Positions 8,886 through 19,309 of a DNA stretch of 40,448 nucleotides are shown here, piece by piece. The position numbers and the translations under genes are program-made. Source of the stretch: Chitinophagaceae bacterium. Lineage in GTDB: Bacteria; Bacteroidota; Bacteroidia; Chitinophagales; Chitinophagaceae. The notes under the pieces are model-generated. The model made no database searches. It worked only from the letters and a program-made list of their open reading frames with translations, and was not told the origin of the DNA. Within the stretch, counting starts at the first letter, position 1. Every line of letters begins with the position of its first letter. Location: NCBI GenBank assembly GCA_024643625.1, contig JAHEMO010000003.1:1-40448 (forward strand), in the 5' to 3' direction.

Positions 8886-10187
8886 ATGAGGGGTTTAACC
8901 GGCAGCATTACTTTTTTGATTATTCTGCTCTTGCTCGACCTGTATATTTTTCAGGCTATTAGAACCGTAACGGTGAGCAGCAGCCCTAAGTGGCGAACCG
9001 TGGTGCACGTTGCATATTGGATAGTGTCACTGGCTATTCTTTTGTTTTTTATGGCCGTTCCGTATTTACGTACGCTGGATACGCCCACAATTTTGCGCAA
9101 TTATGTGCTGGCCATTTGCATAGGCTTACTTCTGGCCAAAATTATTTCGCTTCCTTTTTTCCTGATAGATGATATACGCCGTGCCATGCTGTGGATTTCG
9201 GAGAAACTTACAAGGCCCTCGGCTACTGAAGTAGATGCTGGTTCGGCCATTTCGCGCAGTGTATTTCTAAGCTGGTTGGGTATAGGCATTGGGTCAACTT
9301 TATTTGGCACACTGCTGTATGGCTTTAAAAATAAATACAATTACAAGGTGGTAAAAAAGCAATTGTCTTTTGCCAACCTACCTGCAGCCTTCGATGGTTT
9401 CAAAGTACTTCAGATAAGTGATATCCATAGCGGAAGTTTTACCGATAAAGCAGCGGTGGTAAAAGGAATTTCATTGATCAATGAACTCGAAGCTGATTTG
9501 ATATTGTTTACCGGAGATTTGGTAAATGACAGGGCCGAAGAAATAGAACCGTATAAAGATGTTTTTAGCGCTTTGAAAGCAAAGCACGGCGTGTATAGCA
9601 CTTTGGGCAATCATGATTACGGGGATTATTATCCATGGCCCGACAGAGATGACCGGCATAAAGAAAAGGAAGCCGCTGCCGGCAAAAAACTAATGACTCC
9701 ACTGCAGCAGGCTAACCTCGACAAGTTGAAGAAACATCATGCAGATATGGGTTGGACAATGCTGAATGATGAATCCACTACCATAAACCGTGACGGACAT
9801 GCAATAGGCTTAATAGGTGTTCAAAATATTAGTGGCCGGGCCAACTTTATCAGTTATGGCGATTTGCAAGTGGCATGGCAGCCTGTGGCCGACAGTAGTT
9901 TTAAAATACTGATGAGCCATGATCCGAGTCATTGGGATTCGGAAATCAGACATAAGTATCCCGATATTGATCTCACGTTGAGTGGGCATACGCATGGCAT
10001 GCAGTTTGGAGTAGAGATACCCGGTTTTAGGTGGAGTCCCGTGCAATGGGTATATAAACAATGGGCAGGGTTGTACGAAAAATCGGGGCAAAAACTTTAT
10101 GTCAACAGAGGTTTCGGCTTTATCGGTTATCCGGGTAGGGTGGGCATTTTGCCTGAAATAACCTTGATTACCTTGCGCAAAACGTAG
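8886..10187 (+). CDS. Membrane-anchored metallophosphoesterase (YkuE/YaeI-like)
   Basis: 433 aa; N-terminal TM segments, then LQISDIHSGSF, FTGDLVNDRAEE, STLGNHDYGDY, LSGHTHGMQFG, YVNRGFGFIGYPGRVG. Confidence 0.92.
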   Translation: MRGLTGSITFLIILLLLDLYIFQAIRTVTVSSSPKWRTVVHVAYWIVSLAILLFFMAVPYLRTLDTPTILRNYVLAICIGLLLAKIISLPFFLIDDIRRAMLWISEKLTRPSATEVDAGSAISRSVFLSWLGIGIGSTLFGTLLYGFKNKYNYKVVKKQLSFANLPAAFDGFKVLQISDIHSGSFTDKAAVVKGISLINELEADLILFTGDLVNDRAEEIEPYKDVFSALKAKHGVYSTLGNHDYGDYYPWPDRDDRHKEKEAAAGKKLMTPLQQANLDKLKKHHADMGWTMLNDESTTINRDGHAIGLIGVQNISGRANFISYGDLQVAWQPVADSSFKILMSHDPSHWDSEIRHKYPDIDLTLSGHTHGMQFGVEIPGFRWSPVQWVYKQWAGLYEKSGQKLYVNRGFGFIGYPGRVGILPEITLITLRKT

Positions 10188-10274
10188 GTAGTATTGGCAT
10201 TTTATTAGACCAATTGGGTTAATCGTGGAATACTTTTTGGCGTCTGACCTCGTTATTCAACCCAATTTCAATGT

Positions 10275-10853
10275 ATGAAAAACCTTCTCATTGCAACGAT
10301 TGCCGTATTGTCAATGCAATCATTACAAGCACAGGGCATAAAGTTTGGCGCTAAGGCAGGGGCCAATATGCACAAAATTAACGGCACATCGTTTGCCGAT
10401 GAATATAACCTGGGCTATTACGGCGGTTTTTTTGTAGAAATACACGCCAGTAAGAAACTCTACTTTATGCCCGAGGTATTGTTTAACCAAACTTCCTTAA
10501 AAACGAGTGATGAGTTTTCGGATATTTATAATGTAACTGCCGGCGATGTGCTCACTATAAAACTTAATCGCCTAAGCATTCCGGTTACGGTTAATTATAA
10601 ACTTGCCAATATTCTTTCCTTATCTGCCGGCCCTGTATTTTCCATCAATATGGAGCAGGAAGAAAGTTTTTTACGCAATGTCGGTCAGGCATTTACCAGA
10701 GGCGACATAGGCTTGAGTGCAGGTGCAGCAATTCATATATCAAAATTCCGACTCAGTGGTCGTTACATTGCCGGCCTGAAAAATCAAAATAATATTGATA
10801 CCGAAGATGGTAAGTCGCAGCAAATACAGTTAGGTATTGGACTGGTTTTTTAA
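10275..10853 (+). CDS. Outer membrane beta-barrel protein (PorT-like family)
   Basis: 192 aa; signal peptide ending LQAQ, GIKFGAKAGANMHKINGTSF...GYYGGFFVEIHASKKLYFMPEVLF. Confidence 0.8.
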   Translation: MKNLLIATIAVLSMQSLQAQGIKFGAKAGANMHKINGTSFADEYNLGYYGGFFVEIHASKKLYFMPEVLFNQTSLKTSDEFSDIYNVTAGDVLTIKLNRLSIPVTVNYKLANILSLSAGPVFSINMEQEESFLRNVGQAFTRGDIGLSAGAAIHISKFRLSGRYIAGLKNQNNIDTEDGKSQQIQLGIGLVF

Positions 10854-11252
10854 GACCTTGTTTTGCGATTGCATTTTTTCACGGCCGCTCATTACATAGA
10901 GTACACCGGCTATCACCACAGATCCTGTGTATACATTGCTTATTAATTCGGGCATGAGTACATAAGTAACGAGCATAGCGGTTATAACAATTAATCCTCC
11001 CCACAAAGGCTTCCATATCGCTAAAAGCAATCCTGCTATGCTTAATAGCGGAAACATGATAAAACCGGCAAGTTCCCTGGTCGAGTTAAACTTGCTGGCT
11101 GACAATTCGCCATCGAGCAAATGGGCTACAAGAAAAAAAACTAAGAAGGCTAAAACAATATTGCCCCAAAGCATGGCTACCTTACCTAATTGGCCAGACT
11201 GCTTTGTGATTGGCTTGTCTTCCAAAATGCTACTGTTGTGATTTTCGGTCAA
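10830..11252 (-). CDS. Small multi-pass membrane protein, unknown function
   Basis: 140 aa with several hydrophobic segments (VAMLWGNIVLAFLVFFLVAHLL..., GLLLAIWKPLWGGLIVITAMLVTYVL); the ORF-track start is TTG, so the true start is uncertain. Confidence 0.6.
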   Translation of the reverse strand: MTENHNSSILEDKPITKQSGQLGKVAMLWGNIVLAFLVFFLVAHLLDGELSASKFNSTRELAGFIMFPLLSIAGLLLAIWKPLWGGLIVITAMLVTYVLMPELISNVYTGSVVIAGVLYVMSGREKMQSQNKVLKNQSNT

Positions 11253-11814
11253 GTTCTATCACGCCTGAATAACGCATAGCACTGCGGTTAGTAAAACTCA
11301 TATTGATAGTGGTAAATCCTTCCGGCCCGATATAAAATTGAATTACCTGCACATCTTTTGAATCTTCAGGTTTAATGGTAATCTCCCATCCACCCTTTTT
11401 GCCGGGCTTTTCGTCATAGCTATACTTAACCGACTTGAAATTTACACCACCGCCACCGCCATAGCCGGTGCCTGCATAAGACTGTCCAAAATATGGCAGG
11501 TCGCAGGCAAGGGTATCATGTTTCACCGAGATAAAATACGTTGATGTAAGATTAATATTTTTACCGCGTTGGGTAGAGGCCTGGTTGGCCAAAATGTAGT
11601 AGGACCTGACTTCAACGGCGTTGTTCACAGCCTGTTTGGTCATTTCCTTTTTTTCTTTCTTTGATGCTTCATCTTCCTGCCCCTGGCAAAAATTATTTGC
11701 GCCTAATAGCATAACAATAATAATGGCTGGAACCGAAAAAATGCGGGTAGCGAAATTTCTAAACATCTCAAATACAATTTTTGCGAAGTTAGGGGACTTA
11801 ATGATGGTTGCCAC
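11230..11814 (-). CDS. DUF4251 domain-containing protein
   Basis: 194 aa; VRSYYILANQASTQRGKNINLTSTYFISVKHDTLACDLPYFGQSYAGTGYGGGGGVNF pattern typical of DUF4251. Confidence 0.8.
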   Translation of the reverse strand: MATIIKSPNFAKIVFEMFRNFATRIFSVPAIIIVMLLGANNFCQGQEDEASKKEKKEMTKQAVNNAVEVRSYYILANQASTQRGKNINLTSTYFISVKHDTLACDLPYFGQSYAGTGYGGGGGVNFKSVKYSYDEKPGKKGGWEITIKPEDSKDVQVIQFYIGPEGFTTINMSFTNRSAMRYSGVIELDRKSQQ

Positions 11815-11930
11815 AGCAATAGAAGGTCATTGGCATCAATGTTCACATCCCTTTAGTTAAGAGTGAAGTTACTTCTGTCAGAAGCGCTTTTTGTATCGGC
11901 TAATCAAGACTTGCAGTTGTCGGCCAGCGG

Positions 11931-14900
11931 CTACTCTTCTATCATTTCTACCTGAACATCCAGTGCGGTACTTTTGGCCAAAAGCAATGCCAATTCATCG
12001 CTTATGCCATGCGCATGCACGGTATCCATTTCTAGTTGATAGTTCTTTACCGGGTCATTTAAGAAAAATCTAAACCGTGTTTTTCCGGTGTTCTTCATAA
12101 GATTTTTTTCAAAAATGGTTACCAGCTTTTCATTTAATGCGTCTGCATTAAAGCGAATGTCTACGCGTTTGGTAAGCATGGTACGCAAAGTTTCCAGCAG
12201 CCGCATGGCGGTCAGGCGAAAGCGCCAGCCATCGGCAACTTTTTCGCCATTAACGCCATAAGTCATGCGTTCTTCATGGTAGCCGGTTACAAATACCAGA
12301 TAGCCGGGTTGCAGCAGGTTTTGATACCGCGTATAATCCTCGCTCCATAGGCTAAATTCAAATTTGCCGGTATAATCTTCTATAGATACGTTGGCAAAGT
12401 TTTTGCCATTGCGGGTAGTACGATGCTGTACACTGGTAATTAATCCGGCGAGCCGGAACGGCCGCCTTGGATTGGGCTGATCTTCTATTTCTGCTATAAA
12501 AATATTGAACTCGCCAAGTGCCGTAATGCCATAGTACATCAACTCAAAGGAGAAATTATCCAGCGGATGACCACTGATATACATGCCGGTCACTTCTTTT
12601 TCGTAGCCCAGTTTTTCGGTAAGCGACCAGGGTTCGCAGGGTGGTATTTTGGGTTTCTCAATGCTTATCACATCATCCAGGTTGCCAAACAATGTATGCG
12701 TGGTACTTTCTTCCTGCTGCGAAGCGGTATTGCCGTATCGGATTATTTTTTCCAATCCGGTAATTTGTTCCCCTTTGGCCGTAGTGAAATATTGTGCCCG
12801 ATGAAAATTGGTAAACATGTCGAAGGCTCCTGAATACACCAGACTTTCCAGCGATCTTTTATTTACCGTACGTTGATTTACCCGCTTAATAAAATCGAAT
12901 ACATCCAGATAGGGGCCGTTAGCTTCACGTTCTTGTATGATGCTTTCTATTGCGGCTTCGCCTACACCTTTTAGTCCGCCAAGACCAAAACGTATTTCAC
13001 CTTTTTTATTTACCGCAAATCCTTTTTTGCTTTCATTAATATCCGGCCCTAATACCGGCAAGCCCATGCGCACGCATTCCTCCATAAAGAAGGTAATCTT
13101 GCTGATATCGCCGGCATGATTGAGCACCGCAGCCATGTACTCCGATGGATAATGCGCTTTGAGATAGGCGGTATGGTAGGCTACCATGGCGTAGCAGGTA
13201 CTATGGCTTTTATTAAAAGCATACTGCGCAAAGGCTTCCCAATCCGTCCATATTTTTTCCAGTTTATCGGCAGGATGGCCAATGGCTGTAGCACCCTCTA
13301 CAAACTGCGTTTTCATTTTATCGAGCACCGACTTCTGCTTTTTACCCATGGCTTTGCGCAGTACATCAGCATCGCCTTTGCTAAAGGCCGCAAGCTTTTG
13401 TGCCAGCAGCATTACCTGTTCCTGATACACGGTAATGCCATAGGATTCGGCCAGGTATTCTTCCATTTCCGGCAGGTCGTAGCTGATAGGTTCGCGGCCA
13501 TGTTTGCGGGCAATAAAGTTGGGGATATACTGTAGCGGTCCCGGCCGGTACAATGCGTTCATGGCTATCAGATCGGCAAACTGGTCCGGCTTCAAATCGC
13601 GCAAATGTTTTTGCATGCCGGGACTTTCAAACTGGAAAGTGCCGTTTGTTTCGCCGCGCTGGTACAGTTGATAGGTTTTTTCATCGTCCAGCGGCAGATT
13701 ATCCAAATCAATGGAAAGACCATGATTTTCCCTGATAAGTTCAAGTGCAGTTTTGAGTATTGAAAGTGTTTTCAATCCCAGAAAGTCCATCTTGATTACT
13801 CCGGCGTTTTCAATGGTATTGCCTTCAATTTGTGTCACCCACAAATCGGAGTCTTTAGCTGTGGCTACGGGAATCAATTCTGTAAGATCGCGTGGGGCGA
13901 TAATGATGCCTGCCGCATGTATGCCTGTATTGCGCACCGATCCTTCAAGGCGTTCCGCCTCGTGAAGCACTTGTGCGGGTAAATCGTTACCCTTATAAAT
14001 GGCGCGGAGTTTTTTTACATTTTCCAAATCATCGGCCTGCAATCCTTCTTTTTCTTCCAGGCTTTTTTCGCCGTCCGATTTGCGTAAAGGAGCCTGCAAC
14101 ACGCGGCCAAGGTTGGTGCCTGCTCTATCGGGAACAAGTTTTGCCAGTGCATTACTTTCGGCTAAGGGGAGGTCAAGCACACGGGCCACATCTTTGATGC
14201 TCATTTTGGCGGCCATGGTACCGTAGGTAATAATTTGCGCTACCTGCGATTTGCCATATTTGGCTACTACATAATCAATTACTTTCTGCCGGCCTTCATC
14301 ATCAAAATCGGTATCAATATCCGGCATGCTTTTACGATCCGGATTTAGAAATCTTTCAAAAAGCAGGTTGTACTTAATAGGGTCTATATTGGTGATGCCA
14401 ATACAATAAGCCACCACGCTGCCGGCTGCAGAACCCCGCCCCGGTCCTACGAAAACACCAATATCGCGGCCTGCGCGTATAAAATCGCTAACAATAAGAA
14501 AGTATCCGGCAAAACCCATGATTTTGATGGTATTCAATTCAAAATCGATGCGCTCCCAGGCCGCCGCATCGGGTTCGCCGTAGCGTTGTTTAGCACCTTC
14601 GTAGGTTATATGTTTCAGGTATTCCCATTGGTTCAGCGTATCGTCGGCATGTACTTTAAAGGCAGGAGGTATGGGAAAGTTGGGCAGCAGAATATCTTTT
14701 TGCAGATTGAGCGGTTCCACTCTATCTACAATCATATTAGTATTGTCTATGGCTTCCGGGATGTCGGCAAATAGCGCCGACATTTCTTCCGGCGTTTTAA
14801 AATAAAACTGATCGTTGGGAAACTTAAATCTTCTGTTTTTTTGATGAAGATCATCATTCACAAAATCATCATAACCGGGAGTGCTTTGCTTTTCGCCGGT

Positions 14901-15626
14901 ATTAATGCACAGCAAAATATCATGGGCGTTGTAATCGTCTTTTTCTGTGTAATGACTGTCGTTGGTGGCTATTACAGGAACCTTGTACTTTTGGGCAAAA
15001 CGCAGTAGTACTTCATTTACCGTATCTTGTTCGCTCATGTTGTGGCGCTGCAATTCCACAAAATAATCGTCTCCAAAAAGTTGGTGCCACCATACAAATT
15101 CCTTTTCTGCTGCTTCTTCGCCATGGCGTAAAATGCTTTGCGGCACATGGGCACCTATACAGCAGGTTGTCGCAATCAAGCCTTCATGGTATTTTTCAAT
15201 CAGTGATTTTTGAATGCGGGGATATTTGCTATACATTCCTTCAATAAAACCAAGCGAGGTTAGCTTGATAAGGTTCTGATACCCTTGCGCATTTTTTGCC
15301 AGCAGCACCTGATGGAATCGCTCATCTTTTTGCTCTTTTGAGAAGGTTTTACGATGCATGTCTTCCACTACGTAAAACTCGCAGCCTACAATAGGTTTTA
15401 CTATGGGTTCTTCTTTGTCCTTCCCCGATTCAGTTTTACCCGTTACCCGCGTATCCTTCCAGGCCTGACTTACAAATTCAAATACGCCAAACATGTTGCC
15501 ATGATCCGTAATAGCCAGGGCAGGCATATGATGTGCTTTGGCTTTTTTGTAGAGCGAAGGAATGCTTGCAGCTCCATCGAGCAGGCTATATTGGGTATGA
15601 ACGTGGAGGTGCGAAAAGACGGGCAT
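11931..15626 (-). CDS. dnaE: DNA polymerase III subunit alpha
   Basis: About 1231 aa from ATG at 15626 (MPVFSHLHVHTQYSLLDGAASI); PHP domain, ...VGPGRGSAAGSVVAYCIGIT..., DRKSMPDIDTDFDDEGR, OB-fold C-terminus. The ORF-track start at 15632 is a TTG. Confidence 0.97.
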   Translation of the reverse strand: MPVFSHLHVHTQYSLLDGAASIPSLYKKAKAHHMPALAITDHGNMFGVFEFVSQAWKDTRVTGKTESGKDKEEPIVKPIVGCEFYVVEDMHRKTFSKEQKDERFHQVLLAKNAQGYQNLIKLTSLGFIEGMYSKYPRIQKSLIEKYHEGLIATTCCIGAHVPQSILRHGEEAAEKEFVWWHQLFGDDYFVELQRHNMSEQDTVNEVLLRFAQKYKVPVIATNDSHYTEKDDYNAHDILLCINTGEKQSTPGYDDFVNDDLHQKNRRFKFPNDQFYFKTPEEMSALFADIPEAIDNTNMIVDRVEPLNLQKDILLPNFPIPPAFKVHADDTLNQWEYLKHITYEGAKQRYGEPDAAAWERIDFELNTIKIMGFAGYFLIVSDFIRAGRDIGVFVGPGRGSAAGSVVAYCIGITNIDPIKYNLLFERFLNPDRKSMPDIDTDFDDEGRQKVIDYVVAKYGKSQVAQIITYGTMAAKMSIKDVARVLDLPLAESNALAKLVPDRAGTNLGRVLQAPLRKSDGEKSLEEKEGLQADDLENVKKLRAIYKGNDLPAQVLHEAERLEGSVRNTGIHAAGIIIAPRDLTELIPVATAKDSDLWVTQIEGNTIENAGVIKMDFLGLKTLSILKTALELIRENHGLSIDLDNLPLDDEKTYQLYQRGETNGTFQFESPGMQKHLRDLKPDQFADLIAMNALYRPGPLQYIPNFIARKHGREPISYDLPEMEEYLAESYGITVYQEQVMLLAQKLAAFSKGDADVLRKAMGKKQKSVLDKMKTQFVEGATAIGHPADKLEKIWTDWEAFAQYAFNKSHSTCYAMVAYHTAYLKAHYPSEYMAAVLNHAGDISKITFFMEECVRMGLPVLGPDINESKKGFAVNKKGEIRFGLGGLKGVGEAAIESIIQEREANGPYLDVFDFIKRVNQRTVNKRSLESLVYSGAFDMFTNFHRAQYFTTAKGEQITGLEKIIRYGNTASQQEESTTHTLFGNLDDVISIEKPKIPPCEPWSLTEKLGYEKEVTGMYISGHPLDNFSFELMYYGITALGEFNIFIAEIEDQPNPRRPFRLAGLITSVQHRTTRNGKNFANVSIEDYTGKFEFSLWSEDYTRYQNLLQPGYLVFVTGYHEERMTYGVNGEKVADGWRFRLTAMRLLETLRTMLTKRVDIRFNADALNEKLVTIFEKNLMKNTGKTRFRFFLNDPVKNYQLEMDTVHAHGISDELALLLAKSTALDVQVEMIEE

Positions 15627-15835
15627 CGGCAAATTTTGACTGTGAAAGGCTTCAAAAATCTAACATTAAGACAGGCCCCGATACCTATGTTTTCCACAAT
15701 GGCTTACCAAAAACTGCGTTAAAGCTCGTATTAAGATTTTGTTTGGCTTTTTGTGGCATAATCATTGTTTTTGGATGTACAATCCCGATATATTCGCAAG
15801 ACTTCGGGGGTGGAAGTTGTAAAACGGGTGTAAAC

Positions 15836-16591
15836 ATGGGTAAAAAAATTCTGGGTTTGGGTATCATAGTTTGCCTTTTCGCCAACAGTTTGTTGGCCCA
15901 ACAGGCACCGAAAAATGCCCCTAAACCCGCCGTAAAACAAGATGTTGCGGCTTCAAAATCGGAAAATGATCCGCAGGTGGATCAATTTCTGCTAAGCAAA
16001 TCTTCATTAGACAGTATCGCCAATATTCTTCGCAAACATCATAGCGAAGAGCAAAAGCGTAGCGAAAAGTCGTTTGTCAGCGATTTGAAAAGCAGTTTGG
16101 GTGTGGCTTTAGAAACATTTATGCCCTTCCAGTTTAAATATGCTATCCTGCTGAATGAGTCCGTGGAGAAATTGACCAACCAGAGTTTGTACGGCACTAT
16201 AGATAAATGGTACGGTACCCGCTATCGGTATGGCGGCACATCGCAGCGCGGAATTGATTGCTCTGCTTTTATGCAGGTGCTTAGTAACTATGCGTTTGGC
16301 TGGATGCTTCCGCGTACTGCCCGCGAACAGTATCAGGCGATGGACAAAATTGCTATCAATGATTTACAGGAAGGCGACTTCGTTTTCTTTAATACTACAG
16401 GTGGTGTAAGCCATGTGGGCATGTACCTGCGCAACGGCAAGTTTATTCATTCTGCTTCCAGCAAAGGAGTATCTATCGGCGATCTTGATGATACGTATTG
16501 GAAGCACAGGCTGATTGGTGCAAGAAGGGTAAACGCAGATCAAATTAAAAAGGGTGATGAAAAAACTGTTGGTGGTGGCTTTTTAGATTAG
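15836..16591 (+). CDS. C40 (NlpC/P60) family cell-wall peptidase
   Basis: Start at MGKKILGLGIIVCLFANSLLAQ (signal peptide) preferred over ORF-track 15533, which overlaps dnaE; catalytic GIDCSAFMQ, GGVSHVGMYL, KFIHSAS. Confidence 0.9.
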   Translation: MGKKILGLGIIVCLFANSLLAQQAPKNAPKPAVKQDVAASKSENDPQVDQFLLSKSSLDSIANILRKHHSEEQKRSEKSFVSDLKSSLGVALETFMPFQFKYAILLNESVEKLTNQSLYGTIDKWYGTRYRYGGTSQRGIDCSAFMQVLSNYAFGWMLPRTAREQYQAMDKIAINDLQEGDFVFFNTTGGVSHVGMYLRNGKFIHSASSKGVSIGDLDDTYWKHRLIGARRVNADQIKKGDEKTVGGGFLD

Positions 16592-16617
16592 CGGTCCCAT
16601 AGTTTTAAACCATATTG

Positions 16618-16653
16618 AAAAGGGTGGCATTGTCAGAATGGCCACCCTTTTTT
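16618..16653. terminator. Bidirectional intrinsic terminator between convergent genes
   Basis: AAAAGGGTGGC (16618-16628) / GCCACCCTTTT (16641-16651) 11-bp stem with T run. Confidence 0.85.
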
Positions 16654-16655
16654 AT

Positions 16656-18344
16656 TTACAATTTCAGGTAATTGAGATAAAGGTTTCGGTCAAAACGTTG
16701 CGGAAGATCTGCGGATGACAGCGTAGTCTCGGTGCTGTATTGCTTGCCTTCTTTAATCCATTGCCAATCTCCTTTACCCTCAGCAGTGGGTATATACAGG
16801 CGCATTTCCAGATTGGGTAATGCGTTGGCAAGCCGGTAATACAATTTACCTTTTTTAATTTCCCATTGTAGCTCGGGTATTTGCGTGCTGCGCAGGTATT
16901 GGTTGAAGAATACATCGAGTTTATTGCCCAGTCCACTGTAGTCCTTGATGTAGTTTTCTATGGTTTTGCCATCTACAGATTGATGAAAAAACTGCTTGTT
17001 CATATCGCGAAGCATGGCTCTGAATTTGTCATCATCCTGCATCATTGTTCTAACCGTATGGATGGTATTGCTGCCTTTATAATACATATCGCCGCTGCCT
17101 TCTTCATTCACACCGTAAGGGCCAATAATGGGCCTGTCGTTTTGTATATTTTTCCTAATGCCGGTTATATAGTCGCTACCTGCTTCTTTACCAAACTGGC
17201 ATTCCGTATATAAGGTTTCGCTGTAGTTGGTAAAGCCCTCATGTACCCACATGTCAGCAATATCGTTGGAGGTTATGTTGTTGCCAAACCATTCGTGCCC
17301 GCTCTCGTGAATGATAATGAAATCCCATTTAGCGCCCCAGCCCGAACCGCTTAAATCGCGCCCCATATATCCATTCATGAACTTGTTGCCATATGCCACA
17401 GCACTTTGATGTTCCATACCCAAATGTGGCGACTCTACCAGTTTATAGCTGTCTGCATAAAAGGGGTAGGGGCCAAACCAATATTCAAAGCATTGCATCA
17501 TGGGCTGCACTTGCGCGAACTGATTTTTGGCCTTATCTGTATTGTAATCCAATACCCAATAATCGCAGTCCAAAGCGCCTTTCTCGCCATTTAGTTTTTC
17601 GCCAAAATGATCATAATAGCCGATATAAGGGATAAGATTATAACTGTTTATCGGAAAGAGTACATCCCATCTGAAAGTCGTCCATCCAGCGTTACTGCTT
17701 TTGGAACTTAATCTGCCATTGCCAACACCGGTCATACCTTCGGGTACCGTTATCGTAATACTGGCGCCTTTATCCGGCTCATCACTTTGATGGTCTTTGC
17801 AGGGGTACCAAACCGATGCGCCGAGCCCCTGACATGCTACACTCATCCACGGCCGGCCTTTGGCATCTTTGGCCCATATCCATCCGCCATCCCAGGGCGG
17901 GCGCGTGGCCTTTCGCGGTATGCCGTGATAATCAATTACCAGATCGTAACTGGTACCTTGTTGAAATAGCCAGTCTTTGGTGGCTATCATAATGAGGTTA
18001 TGATGCCTGTTGAAACCAATAGGGTTACCAGCCAACACTATTTTATCTACCACCAGAGGCTGCTGCAAATCAATTTGCAAACTGTCGCCGGCAGGTGCTG
18101 TTACTGTAAATTTTATGCTTGTTGTTCCCCTGATGCTTTGTGATTCATAATCCGGAGTCACCGCCACATCATATCGCAAAACATTCCACCAGTTTCTGTA
18201 GGCAGTAACCGTGCCACGCAATGTATCGTAACGATCGTAATCAATTCTTACCGAAGTAAGTTGACCGCTGGCCGATGGGCTCCATCCGACAGTGGAAAGC
18301 AATACGATGCCAAAAGCTGCTAATCTCATCCGCAAATGCCGCAT
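16656..18344 (-). CDS. M1 family metallopeptidase (secreted)
   Basis: HESGHEWFGNNITSNDIADMWVHEGFTNYSETL (HExxH-x18-E); Met at 18344 (MRHLRMRLAAFG...) gives a better signal peptide than ORF-track 18392. Confidence 0.93.
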   Translation of the reverse strand: MRHLRMRLAAFGIVLLSTVGWSPSASGQLTSVRIDYDRYDTLRGTVTAYRNWWNVLRYDVAVTPDYESQSIRGTTSIKFTVTAPAGDSLQIDLQQPLVVDKIVLAGNPIGFNRHHNLIMIATKDWLFQQGTSYDLVIDYHGIPRKATRPPWDGGWIWAKDAKGRPWMSVACQGLGASVWYPCKDHQSDEPDKGASITITVPEGMTGVGNGRLSSKSSNAGWTTFRWDVLFPINSYNLIPYIGYYDHFGEKLNGEKGALDCDYWVLDYNTDKAKNQFAQVQPMMQCFEYWFGPYPFYADSYKLVESPHLGMEHQSAVAYGNKFMNGYMGRDLSGSGWGAKWDFIIIHESGHEWFGNNITSNDIADMWVHEGFTNYSETLYTECQFGKEAGSDYITGIRKNIQNDRPIIGPYGVNEEGSGDMYYKGSNTIHTVRTMMQDDDKFRAMLRDMNKQFFHQSVDGKTIENYIKDYSGLGNKLDVFFNQYLRSTQIPELQWEIKKGKLYYRLANALPNLEMRLYIPTAEGKGDWQWIKEGKQYSTETTLSSADLPQRFDRNLYLNYLKL

Positions 18345-18394
18345 TAGATACTGGATTGTTTGATATCGAAAATACTGTATTCGGCAATGCAATA

Positions 18395-18421
18395 AAAAAC
18401 CCGGATCATATCGCTCCGGGT
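18395..18421 (-). terminator. Intrinsic terminator downstream of msrA
   Basis: ACCCGGA (18399-18405) / TCCGGGT (18415-18421) stem; minus-strand reading is followed by TTTTTATT. Confidence 0.7.
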
Positions 18422-18427
18422 GGTAAA

Positions 18428-19123
18428 TTATTTGTCGGCTATTGTTTTTCGCAACTTGCCTTTAAAGGCTTTCTCAAACTTGTCGAGTTTGGGACGAATG
18501 ACGTAGCTGCAATAACCATATGTAGGATTGTTGCTATAAAAGTTTTGATGATAATCTTCTGCCACATAAAAGTTTTTGTACGCAGATACTTCGGTTACGA
18601 TGGGGGCATCAAAAGCACCACTTTCGTTCAATTTGTTTTTATAATAATTAGCTTTCTTCTGCTGATCGGCATTGTGATAGAAAATAGCACTTCTGTATTG
18701 CGGGCCTATATCATTACCCTGTTGGTTGGGCGTGGTCGGGTCATGCGTTTTCCAAAAAACTTCAAGCATCTCATCGTAGCTGATTTTTTCCGGATCAAAT
18801 ACTATCTGCACTACTTCAGCATGGCCGGTGCTTTTGGAACATACCTGCTCATAGGTAGGATTCTTAACATGACCACCGCTATAGCCACTTGTCACTTTTA
18901 ATACGCCTTCCAATTGCTGGAAAACGGCTTCCGTGCACCAAAAACATCCCGATCCAAAAGTTGCAGTATCTGTAATCATTGTACCGTAGTTGACAAAGTA
19001 ATTGGACGAAGCCAATGCCTGAGACTGTACCGCCGATTGATTACAACTGGTGCTCAACAGGAATCCCGATGCTACAATACCAGTGAGTAATAAATTGGTC
19101 ATGCTGTAAATACTTTGCAACAA
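18428..19123 (-). CDS. msrA: Peptide-methionine (S)-S-oxide reductase, predicted lipoprotein
   Basis: 231 aa; catalytic GSGCFWCTEAVFQQLEGV, GYSGGHVKNPTYEQVCSKSTGHAE; N-terminal lipobox-like LLSTSC. Confidence 0.95.
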   Translation of the reverse strand: MLQSIYSMTNLLLTGIVASGFLLSTSCNQSAVQSQALASSNYFVNYGTMITDTATFGSGCFWCTEAVFQQLEGVLKVTSGYSGGHVKNPTYEQVCSKSTGHAEVVQIVFDPEKISYDEMLEVFWKTHDPTTPNQQGNDIGPQYRSAIFYHNADQQKKANYYKNKLNESGAFDAPIVTEVSAYKNFYVAEDYHQNFYSNNPTYGYCSYVIRPKLDKFEKAFKGKLRKTIADK

Positions 19124-19309
19124 ATGTCGGTTGATAGTGGAGGTTCGGAAATGCTAAAGTTGCCAAATTAACATATGACCAAACCCGTTTTAAGACTGCC
19201 CATTATTTTAATGCAAAAGCTTTCATAAAAGATGGAAATTGTTCAGTGTAAAACTGTCGCCGCCCATGTGCCGTTTGACAATATATTTACGGTAATCAAC
19301 ATTTCGGCT

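Noticed and set aside
12567-15722. Multiple plus-strand ORFs within dnaE
   Set aside because: Antisense to a full-length, intact dnaE reading frame.
15533-15835. N-terminal extension of the NlpC/P60 ORF
   Set aside because: Overlaps dnaE head-on and lacks a signal peptide; the ATG at 15836 starts a proper signal peptide.
18275-18901. 208-aa plus ORF opposite msrA and the M1 peptidase start
   Set aside because: Spans the intergenic terminator and is antisense to strong genes; spurious.
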